A DNA stretch of 64,000 nt from Diphasiastrum complanatum (taxonomy: Eukaryota; Streptophyta; Lycopodiopsida; Lycopodiales; Lycopodiaceae), in the NCBI GenBank assembly GCA_029204225.1, contig CM055111.1, positions 27,472,340 to 27,536,339 on the forward strand, in the 5' to 3' direction. Shown here piece by piece: positions 36,063 to 45,560 of this stretch. Position numbers and translations under genes: made by a program. The notes beneath the pieces are model-generated. The model did no database searches. It had not been told where the DNA came from and worked only from the letters and a program-made list of their open reading frames with translations. Position 1 is the stretch's first letter; each line of letters starts with the position of its first letter.

Positions 36063-36705
36063 CATCATATTCTATGCAAAGAGTAGATCAATTTTGCTTT
36101 TGGCCTCATCTCTATCAGAGTTCAGATAAGAAAGTTATGGTAGATCAAAGATTTATAGTACAAGATAAGCTTTTGATGACGCGACACTTGATTATGTGGA
36201 ATATCTCCACCACGCGAGGATATACATTCTGGTAAAAAAAAACTTGTCTATTCTTGTGTCATGGTGATATGCACATCATCATATTCTATGCAAAGAGTAG
36301 ATCAATTTTGCTTTTGACCTCATTTCTATCAGAGTTCAGATAAGAAAGTAATGGTAGATCAAAGATTTATAGTACAAGATAAGCATTTGATGATGTGGCA
36401 CTTATATTATTTGATGATGTGGCATTTGATGATGTGAAATATCTCCACCACGCGAGGATCTGCATTCCGGTAAAAAAAACTTGTCTATTCTCACGTCATG
36501 GTGATATGCCACAGCAGTAGAATCTTTGATTAGCCATAACTTATTTATTTGAACTCGGATCGAGATGAAGTAAAAAGCAAAAAACGTACAATCCATTGGA
36601 ATATCTCCACCATGCGAGAATATGCATTATGTAAAAAAAACTGGTCTATTCTGGCGTCATGGTGATATGCCACATCATCAAAATCTTTGATTAGCCATAA
36701 CTTTA
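36063..36705 (+). repeat. Tandem repeat block, unit about 214 bp, 2 full and 1 partial copies
   Basis: CATCATATTCTATGCAAAGA begins copies at 36063 and 36277. Each copy contains TATCAGAGTTCAGATAAGAA, GATTTATAGTACAAGATAAG, AATATCTCCACCACGCGAGG and TCATGGTGATATGC in that order. A third, partial copy starts near 36597 with AATATCTCCACCATGCGAGA. A further internal duplication of ATTTGATGATGTGGCA at about 36400-36440 lengthens copy 2. The block lies just upstream of an LTR-like region and may be part of a retrotransposon U3 or a remnant leader. Confidence 0.85.
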
Positions 36706-36882
36706 GTTAGGAGTCTTGCGGGCAGCAAGTATCGTCAAATCACAACTCCAGACCCTACCCAGCGGGAGTTTCAAAATGTTCAAAATATTATCGGAAAACT
36801 CCAAACTTTTACAGACCGACAAACAACGTTACGTTCTTTCATAGGTGTACAAATCTTATTGGGCCACATGTACATTGAATAG

Positions 36883-37022
36883 TGTTGGAATATCAATCCA
36901 CACTCTAGAGAGAACAAACAGGGTGGATAGCTCAGTGGTAGAGCATCCCATCCGGTATGAGGGAGGTCCTGGGTTCGAATCCTAGTCTGTCCATCCATAT
37001 TATGATTTATGGATTTCCAACA
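36883..37022 (+). mobile_element. Small TG...CA element with terminal inverted TGTTGGAA and an internal tRNA-like promoter
   Basis: The 140-bp segment begins TGTTGGAATATCAATCC and ends GGATTTCCAACA. The ends are inverted copies (TGTTGGAA / TTCCAACA), as in many plant LTRs, and they enclose a tRNA-like sequence. It could be a solo LTR of a TRIM-type element carrying a Pol III promoter, comparable in concept to Cassandra elements with 5S RNA, or a tRNA-derived SINE. I see no target site duplication. Alternatively TGTTGG at 36883 could be the left end of the Ty3-type LTR that ends at 37471 (589 bp). Confidence 0.45.
36921..36991 (+). tRNA. tRNA-like sequence (probably a promoter relic, not a working tRNA)
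   Basis: The acceptor arm GGGTGGA pairs with TCTGTCC (7 bp with wobble), the D arm GCTC-AGTGGTA-GAGC is perfect, and the T arm CTGGG-TTCGAAT-CCTAG is good. Box A (TAGCTCAGTGGTAGAGC) and box B (GGTTCGAATCC) are near-consensus Pol III promoter elements. The anticodon arm is poor: TCCCA/TGAGG has a mismatch, position 33 is C rather than T, and the variable region is one base too long. A decoding tRNA is therefore unlikely. A tRNA-derived promoter inside a mobile element fits better. Confidence 0.55.
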
Positions 37023-37471
37023 TCTATTGCTACAGAGGGCTGGGGCCCAAAGATGTGCACCTTTTCGTGAATGGGCACCAACAAGGGGTTTTTTTGGTAG
37101 TTGGGCCCAAACTTAAGGGCTGAGCCCCAAATTTGGTTTTAAATCACTAAAGTGGCTTATGATGAATAAAGTTGCCATTTAACTAATTTTCAAGATGAAC
37201 TGACACCTCCTAGCCCCGACAAACCTGGGAACTAGGGGCATAAGCCTCTTAAATAAATATAATTCCAGCATAAATTAATAAATAGACAAAGTTTCAATAA
37301 AAGTGCAATTGGCCATAATGGGCCATTTACGCGTCAATTTTAAGTAGTTCCGCATCGACGTAATAGCGCGTGGCGATGATTTTCTGTCAAAAATAACTTG
37401 AAAAAGGGGTCTTTTCCCCCGCAAACACTCCAAAAGTAGCCCGATTTTTGGTGTCAAAAATTCGGCTAACA
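37023..37471 (+). repeat. 3' part of a Ty3-family LTR (sense)
   Basis: The right end ...AATTCGGCTAACA directly precedes a primer-site-like sequence identical in layout to that of the antisense LTR at 34215. The body has diverged from that LTR beyond recognition. The left edge is uncertain: it may be 36883, or the sequence may be truncated by the 140-bp element. Confidence 0.5.
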
Positions 37472-37760
37472 TAGGCGATCTCCACTGGGTCGCATGGTCC
37501 CCATGTGGCGGATGTAGAATCTCTGGTTTCGAGTGTTGGCAACTACATTTGGTGTAGTCTTGTTTTGGGATCAACACCCTTTTAGGGGTTATGCTAACCA
37601 TATTCTCTTGTTGATCAGTTTGTGAGTTCAGTTATCCAGTGTTTTTATGTATCAGTCTTCTTCAAAGCATGGTACCTTCATTTCTGCAAAAACATCCCAA
37701 CTATGTGTTCCTATTTTGACATATGCACCCATTCCCATCAGTATTACGAGATATGCCCAA
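37472..37760 (+). other. Ty3-family primer site and leader (sense)
   Basis: TAGGCGATCTCCACTGGG at 37472-37489, then leader sequence sharing blocks in order with the antisense leader at 33930-34196: GGGATCAACACC, TTATGCTAACCAT, CTGCAAAAACATCCCAACTA and CATATGCACCCATTCC. No gag follows on this strand. The next recognisable coding sequence is antisense, so this copy is truncated. Confidence 0.6.
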
Positions 37761-37977
37761 CTTCAGACCCATGCATAGAGAGGCCCCATGCAGATGCAAG
37801 TTTATTAGAAAGGCATGGATTCACATAATTCTGCAGTAATGTGTCTATGTGAGTAAACATTGTATGTGGAGATGCAAGGTGGATTTTTTTTTTTAAAACC
37901 AACATCAACCATTGTCGTAAGTTTTTGTAGGTAACCAGCCTTCTCCCTCCTCTTTTCTTATGCATGTATCTTCTTTC

Positions 37978-38190
37978 TATTTTTCTAATGATGGCGAAGT
38001 GACTGGTTGTGGTGTAACCATTTCCTTAGGCTCTTCGGATTTTTTTGGCTGTTTCTCCTTTAGTTGAATTTTCAGCCTACTTCGGGTGACTATCAATACC
38101 TCTTCCCTAGGAATCTGTGTTCGTAGGGTTTCTATTTTGATAAGATTGACTGGTGATTGTTCCTCATGTACCTTGAACTTTTCTTTTTCG
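37978..38190 (-). pseudogene. Antisense Ty3 gag/protease-linker segment, left of a copia insertion
   Basis: Read leftward from 38190, a frame of about 70 codons ('EKEKFKVHEEQSPVNLIKIE', 'REEVLIVTRSRLKIQL', 'KKSEEPKEM') ends at a TAG at 37978-37980. Lys/Glu/Pro-rich wording of this kind is typical of the linker between gag and protease in Ty3 elements. It lies directly beside the 5-bp target duplication of the copia element at 38191. The same strand on the other side of that element (44117 onward) carries Ty3 gag with a zinc knuckle. The simplest reading is that the two pieces are one gene split by the insertion. Confidence 0.6.
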
Positions 38191-39257
38191 TATTGGATTT
38201 ATCTCCTCTACTCTCCTAAATCCTATGTTAATCTGCCTCCATTCATGCTGTTGTATTTTACTTGTGTTGTCGCACAGTTTGCATATTTACATGTAAAATA
38301 AGATAGGCAAATAAAACGCGACTGTCTGCATAAATACAAGTAAATTTTCACATGCGAAAAAGGTGACACTAGCCTACAAATGCAAGAGGTGTCCTTATAG
38401 AAAAGCGAAGGTACTCTGTAAATCAGTTTTTAAGGCATTTGTCAGAGCGTCGCATTTTTCGCATTTCCACCAATGTTATTTTTTGTGAAGGCTGAAGTCG
38501 CAGCCTTCTCATGCTCATCCCATGCACTGTGCAATCAGATTTGACAATGATAGCAGCCACCCACGATCTCCCACAGACAGCACATCCACTAATTATGTAT
38601 ATATTGAATACCATCTACGTATTCAAACATATGAGAAACAAGTAACAAGCATAATAGCATCAGAAGCTTATCAGAGATAGACATAGTAGATGCTTTCACG
38701 CACCAATTTTTCAGTAATAGGTTAATCACCTTTATAGATTGTGTGATTAGCTTTGTGAAGCATGTGGTTTTGTCCGCTATTGTCTTGTGCTCACCTACAT
38801 TATTGACCTGTATATTTCACTATACTTAATCTGATTGCAGCTCTGTTTGTTTTGCATTCAGATTTGTGTCAATATTGCTATGCTTTTCTACATTCTGTTT
38901 GACTTTCTTATTGCTTAATCTGGTAGTATGCTCTTCGCGAATTATTATTAGTCTAGTTGTTCGCGACTAATATTTAGTCTTGTCTTTTGTGACTAATTCG
39001 CGGCTGACAATCAATCTAGTTGTTCGTGAGAAATTATCATTCTGATGTCTTCATGCTTAATGTTTGGCTACATAATCAGATCGAATGTGATTTCTATCAC
39101 TAATGTTCTGTTCGAGTCCAGTAGGCATAGTCATGTTTAAGAAAAGAGTGAGATAGCTTATTCCGCTGCGCATGAACACTTTCCATTCGAGTTCGTTTCT
39201 TTTCGTGTTCGTTTCTTTTCGAGCTATTTTCGTTTCTCACACACCTCTTTTCCAACA
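38191..39257 (+). repeat. 5' LTR of the 38191 copia element
   Basis: It begins TATTGGATTT (TG mutated to TA; the 3' copy has TGTTGGATTT) and ends TCCAACA. Length is 1067 bp. It is alignable along its full length with 43071-44111. Confidence 0.92.
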
Positions 39258-39270
39258 TGATATCAGAGCT
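39258..39270 (+). promoter_or_regulatory. Primer binding site of the 38191 element
   Basis: TGATATCAGAGCT follows the LTR end directly. It is one change from the tRNA-Met primer site TGGTATCAGAGC. Confidence 0.85.
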
Positions 39271-39416
39271 ATTTTTTGTAGCTTGATATGCTTCCACAGT
39301 AACAAGACTCTACTAGCCGATAGAGTAAATGTCTTCTTGTTCTGTAATTAAACACCAGATTTTAATACTTCAGTCACGAATAGTTTTTCCTATCACTTAG
39401 ACTAATCTTCCGCATG

Positions 39417-40342
39417 GATTTTCAAGGGAAAGCCAGTCCTATCATGGACAAGCTTGATGGAGCCAATTACATCTGTGGAAATTTAACTAATAGCAAAAAA
39501 AATCGTATGACATTGTTACAGGTGCAAAAGGGAAACCCGAAGTTGATGACGCATCAATTGTCAAATGGAAGCTGAAGGATGACAAAGCTTTCGCGCTGAT
39601 CATCCTCAATATTTCAGATACTCAGATCAGCCATGTATCCGAAGAATAGACCTCCAAAGAAGTATGGGACATCTTGAGCACATTATATGAAGTGCGAGAT
39701 ATACCTTCCAAGCTACATCTTAAGAAGAAATTTTACTCCCTCAAGATGGCAAATGTTGATTCCCTGCAGAATCACATCAACCAATTCAAGAACTTGCTGA
39801 AGCAAATGGCCGATGTCGGATTTGTCATAGATGATCAAGACACAGTGATAAAACTGCTTACAAGCTTGCCAAGCTCATACGACAGCTGGGTAATGATCAT
39901 CACGACACATTTAGAACTGACTCTTTTGAGAGTCATTATAATGTTGTTGCAGGAAGACACGTGGAGGAATGAAGCCTCTAGTTCCTCAGCTGATTCTCAC
40001 CCCTTTTACACCAACAAGAGCATGACTAAGCATAAGAAGAAGAAAGGCCTGAACACACAAGCTATTAAAGGTGAAGGTACTATAAGATTAAGCTTTGCAA
40101 ATGATCGGTCTAAGCTACTTTCTAAAGTCCTATATATATCCAACTTATCTACGAATCTGCTCCCTATAAGCAGAATCACAGATCTTAGACATAAAGTAGA
40201 ATTTGAATGCGATCAGTGCAAAGTAGTTGATAGGACAGGCAAGATCCTAGCACTCGGAAAGAGACATGGATACTTGTATAGATTAAGTCATTGCTTTTCT
40301 GCCTCTAGTCAGGCGCTCAGCTACTTCTATTCATGCAAATAA
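39417..40342 (+). pseudogene. gag fused to the end of protease by an internal deletion (38191 element)
   Basis: The gag start 'MDFQGKASPIMDKLDGANYI' at 39417 is followed by stops (for example near 39645). An open frame from 39674 to 40342 carries the gag core ('KKKFYSLKMANVDSLQNHIN', 'LLTSLPSSYDSW') and then jumps from 'KHKKKKGLNTQAIKGEGTIR' into the end of the protease ('VLYISNLSTNLLPISRITDL') and the start of the GAG-pre-integrase segment. The CCHC zinc knuckle and the DSGA protease motif that should lie between are absent, so about 150 codons are deleted near 40065. Without protease the element could not mature its own particles. The frame across the junction is open, which makes the deletion unusually neat. 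Confidence 0.8.
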
Positions 40343-40344
40343 AA

Positions 40345-41270
40345 GTTTACTTTGGCATTATAGACTTGGCCACTTGAATCATGCTGCTGTACAACAAAAT
40401 GTCTAGACATTCCATTGTTGTTGATCTAGACTATCCTAGTGATAAAGTCAAGTTACCTATCTGTCAAAACTGTCTAGTTGGTAAACAGACTAGGAAACCA
40501 TTTAGATCAAGCCATCAACATACTGCTAGAGAATTGTTAGACATTGTGCATTCAGACATTTGTGGCTCGATGAAAAATCCTTTGCTGAAGGATGCAAAGT
40601 ATTTTATAACCTTTATTAATGAATTCTCCAGAAGGACTATGGTGTATTTTATCAAGAAGAAATCAAAAGCTTTCAATTGCTTCAGAATCTTCAAGGAGCG
40701 TGCAGAAAAGGGGACTGGAAGGATGATCAAGGCCCTAAGGTCATACAATGGTGGAGAATACATCTCTATTGAGTTTAAGGAGTACTGCCAGAGCCAAGGC
40801 ATTGAGCAACAATTCATCACTCCTTACAGTCCTTAGTCTAATGGCTTAGTTGAGAGGAAGAACCGTACTCTAGTTGAATTAGCCAAATGTATGCTAGCGC
40901 ATGCATCACTGCCCAAGAGCTTCTGGGCCGAAGCTGTCTCCACTGCAGCTTACGTCCAGAATAGATGTTCGACCAAGGTCCTCTCAGGAAAGACACCCCA
41001 TGATGTGTGGACAGGCTCTAAGCCTTCTACGAAGAACCTAAGAGCATTCGGATGTATTGCCTACGCGTAGATCCCGAAAGACATGAGGAAGAAATTTGAC
41101 TTCCAAGGACTCAAGACCATCGTGATTGGATATACTTCATCTGATAACACATACAAGCTATATGATCTTGATACCTAGCAAGTCTTGTGAAGCTAGGATA
41201 CAGTCTTTATCAAGCATCAGTTTGTCGACATCAAAGACAAAAATATTGTTCTAGGAGAACCTTCATCACC
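40345..41270 (+). pseudogene. copia integrase remnant with lost catalytic Asp (38191 element)
   Basis: The zinc-binding region includes 'WHYRLGHLNHAA'-type sequence near 40360 and 'CQNCLVGKQTRKPF'. The core begins 'LLDIVHSDICGSMKN' with the first Asp intact. The second catalytic Asp, in the motif normally 'SDNGGEY', reads Tyr at 40744-40746. The Glu in 'VERKNRT' (near 40850) is intact but lies after an in-frame TAG at about 40834. Later conserved blocks are visible ('LPKSFWAEAVSTAAYVQNR', 'FGCIAYA') with further stops near 41069 and 41179. The lost Asp alone would abolish strand transfer. Confidence 0.85.
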
Positions 41271-41479
41271 TGCCATTGACACGACAATCCGAGCTTCGGG
41301 CTCAGGCGTGTCCATTGTCGACCCACTATTCGACAGCAAATCAGATGAAGATGTTGCTGCTACCCAACAACAAGTCCCAGGAGTGGTTCATCAGTCAATT
41401 CCTCCCAGAAGATCAAGCCGAGTGCGCACACAGCCCACAAGGTATACTCTTGAGTCTGCATGTCTCTAGCTACAGGAAC

Positions 41480-43063
41480 CGACAACAGTCAAAGAGGCAC
41501 TCAGCCAATCAGACTCTAATCTCTGGAGAGAAGCTATGGAGAGAGAGTATTCCTCTCTGATCAAGAACCAGACATGGTCACTAGTTGAAGCTCCTATTGG
41601 CTGCAATATCATTGATTACAAATGGATCTTCAAGATTAAGTACAATGCCAATGGAGCAATTGATCAAAGGAGGGCAAGACTAGTAGCATGAGGATTCACT
41701 CAGATCCCCAACGTTGACTATAGTGAGACTTTCAGTCCAGTAGTCAAGCATTCATAGATCTGAGCTCTCCTTTCATATGTTGGAGTTGCCGACCTCGAGG
41801 TGCATCAACTTGATGTGCAAACAACTTATCTGAATGGAGTTATACAAGAAGACATCTACATGATCCAACCCGAAGGATACATTCTAAAGGTATGAAGAAT
41901 CATGTCTGTAAACTCCATAAAGCACTTTATGGCTTGAAACAGTCTGCTAGAGTTTGGTTTCAGAGAATCAACACATTTCTTATCGAACAAGATCTCCAAC
42001 CAAGCACTGTTGATTGTAACGTCTATTCCAAGTCGGTGCAACAATCCTTCATTATCATCACCTTATACGTGGATGATACGTTGCTTTTCAGCAACAATAC
42101 CAATTTGGTCAAGGATTCTAAACAGATGCTGTTTTTTGAGTTCGACATGACTGATCTAGGCAAAGCTCACTTCTGTCTCGGCATTCAGATCCACAAAGAC
42201 AGTGCGAGACGACTGATCTATACACTCAACAAAGGTATCTTCACAATGTTCCTGATAGATACAATCTACTGAACTGTAAGTTAGCTCACTCGCCAATGGA
42301 TTCAGACCTACATTTGTCAAAGGACCAATGTCCCCAGACCAAGCAAGAAGAAGAGCAGATGAGAGAGTATCCTTATCGATCGATATTTGGATCTCTCATG
42401 TACGTAATGGTCTGTACAAGACCTGACATCTCTTTTGCAGTAAGCTCACTCAACCAATATATGGCCAATCTTGGCATTACCCATTGGAAGGCTCTCATAA
42501 GAATTATGAGGTATATTCGAGCTACCATGGACCAGTGCATCTGCTATGGAGAAGTTAGCAACAACAATTTTCATCAACTCAGTGGATATTCTGATGCAAG
42601 CTAGGGAGGAGATGTAGACAATCGTAAGTCCACATCTGGATTTACATTCTTCTTCAACGGCAGTCCTATCTCATGGAACAGTCGTAAGCAAACCTCTATC
42701 GCTCTTTCTTTTATAGAAGTAGAATACATTACTGCTTCTCAATCTATTGAAGAAGCATTTTGGTTGAGAAAATTACTGTCAGACATTGGTTTGTATCAGT
42801 ACAACCCCACAATTATATTCTATGATAATCAGAGTGCTATTGCTTTATCGGCCAACCCTAGATCTCACTCTAGGAGTAAGCACATTGAAATCAGATATCA
42901 CTACATTACGGGCAAGGTTCTCAACAAGGAGGTGGGCTTAATGTACTATAGAACGCAGGACATGGTTGCAGACATATTCACGAAGGCATTAAGTGTCAAT
43001 GCACACAACAAGTTTTGTGCATTGCTTAGTCTGAAGATCAAGGCATTCACGGATCTAGATTAA
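41480..43063 (+). pseudogene. copia RT-RNase H remnant (38191 element)
   Basis: RT starts with 'LWREAMEREYSSLIKNQTW' and 'YKWIFKIKYNANGAIDQRRA', then 'ETFSPVVKHS', 'EVHQLDVQTTYLNGVIQEDI', 'LHKALYGLKQSARVWF' and the active site 'LYVDDTLLFS' near 42064. RNase H follows ('GYSDAS' with a stop near 42603, 'YDNQSAIALSAN', 'HSRSKHIEIRYHYI', 'DMVADIFTKALS'). Stops and frameshifts are frequent (near 41690, 41755, 41896, 42269 and 42603). The catalytic YVDD is intact. The final frame runs 42764-43063 and stops 7 bp before the purine tract. Confidence 0.88.
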
Positions 43064-43070
43064 GGGGGGG
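43062..43070 (+). promoter_or_regulatory. Polypurine tract of the 38191 element
   Basis: AAGGGGGGG (after the TAA stop region at 43060) lies directly before the 3' LTR. Confidence 0.85.
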
Positions 43071-44111
43071 TGTTGGATTTATCTCCTCTACTCTCCTAAA
43101 TCCTATGTTAATATGCCTCCATTCATGCTGCTGTATTTTACTTGTGTTGTCGCACAATCTGCATATTTACATGTAAAATAAGACAGGTGAATAAAACACG
43201 ACTATCTGCATAAATACAAGTAAATTTTGACAGACAAAAAGACGACACTATCCTACAAATGCAAGAGGTGCCCTTATAGAAAAGCCAAGGTACCCTGTAA
43301 ATCAGTTTTTAAGGCATTTGTCAGAGTGTCGCATTTTTTGCATTTTCACCAACATTATTTTTTGCGAAGGCTGAAGTCGCGGCCTTCTCACGCTCATCCC
43401 ATGCACTATGCAATCAGATTTGACAATGACAGCAGCCACCCATGATCTCCCACAGACAACACATCCACTTTGTACTTTTTTCATCTGCACACCTGTAAAA
43501 TTATGTATATATTGAATACATTTGTGTATTCAAACGTATGAGAAACAAGTAACAAGCATAATAGCATCAGAAGCTTATCAAAGATAGACATAGTAGATGC
43601 TTGTCAGTAATAGGTTTATCACCTTCATAGATTGTGTGATTAGCTTTGTGAAGCACGCGGTTTCGTCCGCTATTGTCTTGTGCTCACCTGCATTATTGAC
43701 CTGTATATTTCGCTATACTTAATCTGATTGCAGCTCTGTTTGTTCTACGTTCAGATTTGTGTCAATATTGCTATGCTTTTCTACATTTGGTCTGACTTTC
43801 TTATTGCTTAATCTGGTAGTCTGCTCTTCGTGAATTATTATTAATCTAGTTGTTCGTGACTAATATTTAGTCTTGTCTTTCGCGACTAATTTGTGATTGA
43901 CAATCAGTCTAGCTGTTCATGACAAATTATCATTCTGATGTCTTCATGTTTGGCTACGTAATCAGATCGAACGTGATTTCTATCACTAATGTTTTATTTG
44001 TGTCTGATAGGCATATTCCACTGCGCACAAACACTTTCCATTCGAGTTCACTTCTTTTCGTATTTGTTTGTTTTTAGCTATTTTTGTTTCTCACACCCCT
44101 CTTTCCTAACA
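43071..44111 (+). repeat. 3' LTR of the 38191 copia element
   Basis: It begins TGTTGGATTT, ends CCTAACA, and is 1041 bp long. It has a 30-bp stretch near 43469-43498 that the 5' LTR lacks, and it lacks a stretch present near 38693-38712 of the 5' LTR. It is followed by the target duplication TTTCG. Confidence 0.92.
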
Positions 44112-44116
44112 TTTCG

Positions 44117-45560
44117 TAGTAAATTTATGATCTTTTTGTAAAAAATGTGCTTGTCTTGATGGACCATCATTACCAGGCTCGAGAATTCTATGGTTAATTG
44201 GTTTTGGTATTCGATTTCTATTGTTTAAGGCTTCTCTTCTATTGCAACCTCTATCCTCCAAATGGCCTATTTTTTGACAGTATTGACATATTGTGTTGGG
44301 GCAGTTTCAGTTCAGATGATTGCCTTGGCAGTACCGACACACCAAGCTTGGTGGAGCGTTTAAGAGATGTCTTTGTCCTATCATGTTTTGTTGTCGCTTC
44401 ATGCATGAAGTTTACATCTATAGCCAAAGTCGAAATGTTTTCGTGCATCACATCCATATATCCTTTTAGCATAGCTTTCACATCATCAATTTCTGTATTA
44501 GATCCCGTGCTTTCATATCCTTGTTTCGTGTTCCTAGTGACTGGTGCAACTTGCCTTTGGTTTACTGTGTCACTCTAGTAGTTCATAGGGATGGCTCTAT
44601 TTTGGGATGCGTGTTGTGCTATCGGTGGTATGTGTGGTTCGTAGTGACCATGTCCCGTATTCAAGGCCGGTGTTTCCCATATATCACTTCCAAGGTTCAC
44701 GCTGTTTACTACATGAGATATTTTTGATGCTTGATCCATCGTTATCTGTGTTTCTTTGGCTATTACTGGTTTTTCTACAGTTTCTTCTAGAGTCTGGGGG
44801 TTAGTATGTCTCACTATCAGCTGTAGGTCACTTTTCAATCCTCGTAGAAAAAATGTCAATAGGAGTTCTGGGGGAAGAGCTACCTTGACTCCTACATGGC
44901 GAGTTAGTTCTGTTAACCCTCACAAATATTGTCTTACGCACTCACCCTCCCCTTGTTTGATGGAGGTTAATATGAATAGTAGGCCATCAGTTGTTCAATG
45001 AGAGACAAACTCTGCTAAGAATATCCTATGAAAGTTATCAATATCTACAATGGATTCTTTGGGAAGGCTATAATACCACTTCCTAGCTGTTTCGGTCAAG
45101 GTGATTGCAAAATACATCATTAGGTGGCACAGGTTCAAGATTCTATTTATATGACAAGTTGTCCGTAAGGTGTTTATATGATTTTTAGCCCCTTCATATG
45201 GTGCCTCGTGCTATTCAGGGGTCATACCTCTGAATTTAGGCAATGGTTCTTAATTGACGGGTATAGCTATAGGTTCTGTTACTCTTGCTTCCATGATTGT
45301 TGGGAGGGTAATCTCGTTTATAGCTACAGGGTCCTCGTTGCTGGCTATACTATGTTCCAGAAGTTGGTCTGATTCAGATGTCACTTCTTCTTCCAATACG
45401 ACTTCTTCTATAAAATTTGGTATTCTAGATCTCAAGGGATATTTTATAGAGGGTGATCCTATCTGCCCACGGGGTTGCTATCTCGGACCTATGTTTACTC
45501 GTCGCTTTATTCTGTTCGGTAAGGTTGTGGGATCAATGCTCTTCACGTGATGCTAACAAC
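44117..45560 (-). pseudogene. Ty3/gypsy gag (antisense), interrupted
   Basis: Reading leftward: a linker ('EEVVLEEEVTSESDQLLEHS', 45435-45250), then the gag core in changing frames ('ARKWYYSLPKESIVDIDNFH' near 45090, 'LTSIKQGEGECVRQYL' near 44960, 'LTFFLRGLKSDLQLIVRHTN' near 44850) and a CCHC-type zinc knuckle region ('CRYCQGNHLN', 'CQYCQKIGHLEDRGC', near 44340-44270). These are the marks of a Retrotrans_gag capsid with nucleocapsid. Several stops and frame changes break it. The left end at 44117 abuts the target duplication of the copia element, and the linker continues on the far side at 38190. Confidence 0.8.

Larger units (their letters stand above)
38191..44111 (+). mobile_element. Full-length but decayed Ty1/copia element (5.9 kb)
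   Basis: Two LTRs of 1067 and 1041 bp flank an internal region with a primer site, gag, integrase, RT, RNase H and a purine tract in copia order. The 5-bp target duplication TTTCG is exact at 38186-38190 and 44112-44116. The LTRs differ by many substitutions (mostly C/T and G/A) and several indels, for example near 38590 versus 43466, so the insertion is not recent. It is inserted into an antisense Ty3 gag region. Confidence 0.92.

Noticed and set aside
36921-36991. Functional tRNA gene
   Set aside because: The anticodon stem has a mismatch, position 33 is not T and the variable loop is irregular, so a working tRNA is unlikely. It is kept as a tRNA-like promoter.
36780-36998. Antisense 72-codon frame
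   Set aside because: It overlaps the tRNA-like sequence. The apparent protein is the translated complement of the tRNA-like T and D arms.
44251-44481. Antisense 76-codon frame as a separate gene
   Set aside because: The zinc-knuckle residues of the Ty3 gag lie in another frame at the same place. This frame is a shifted reading of it.
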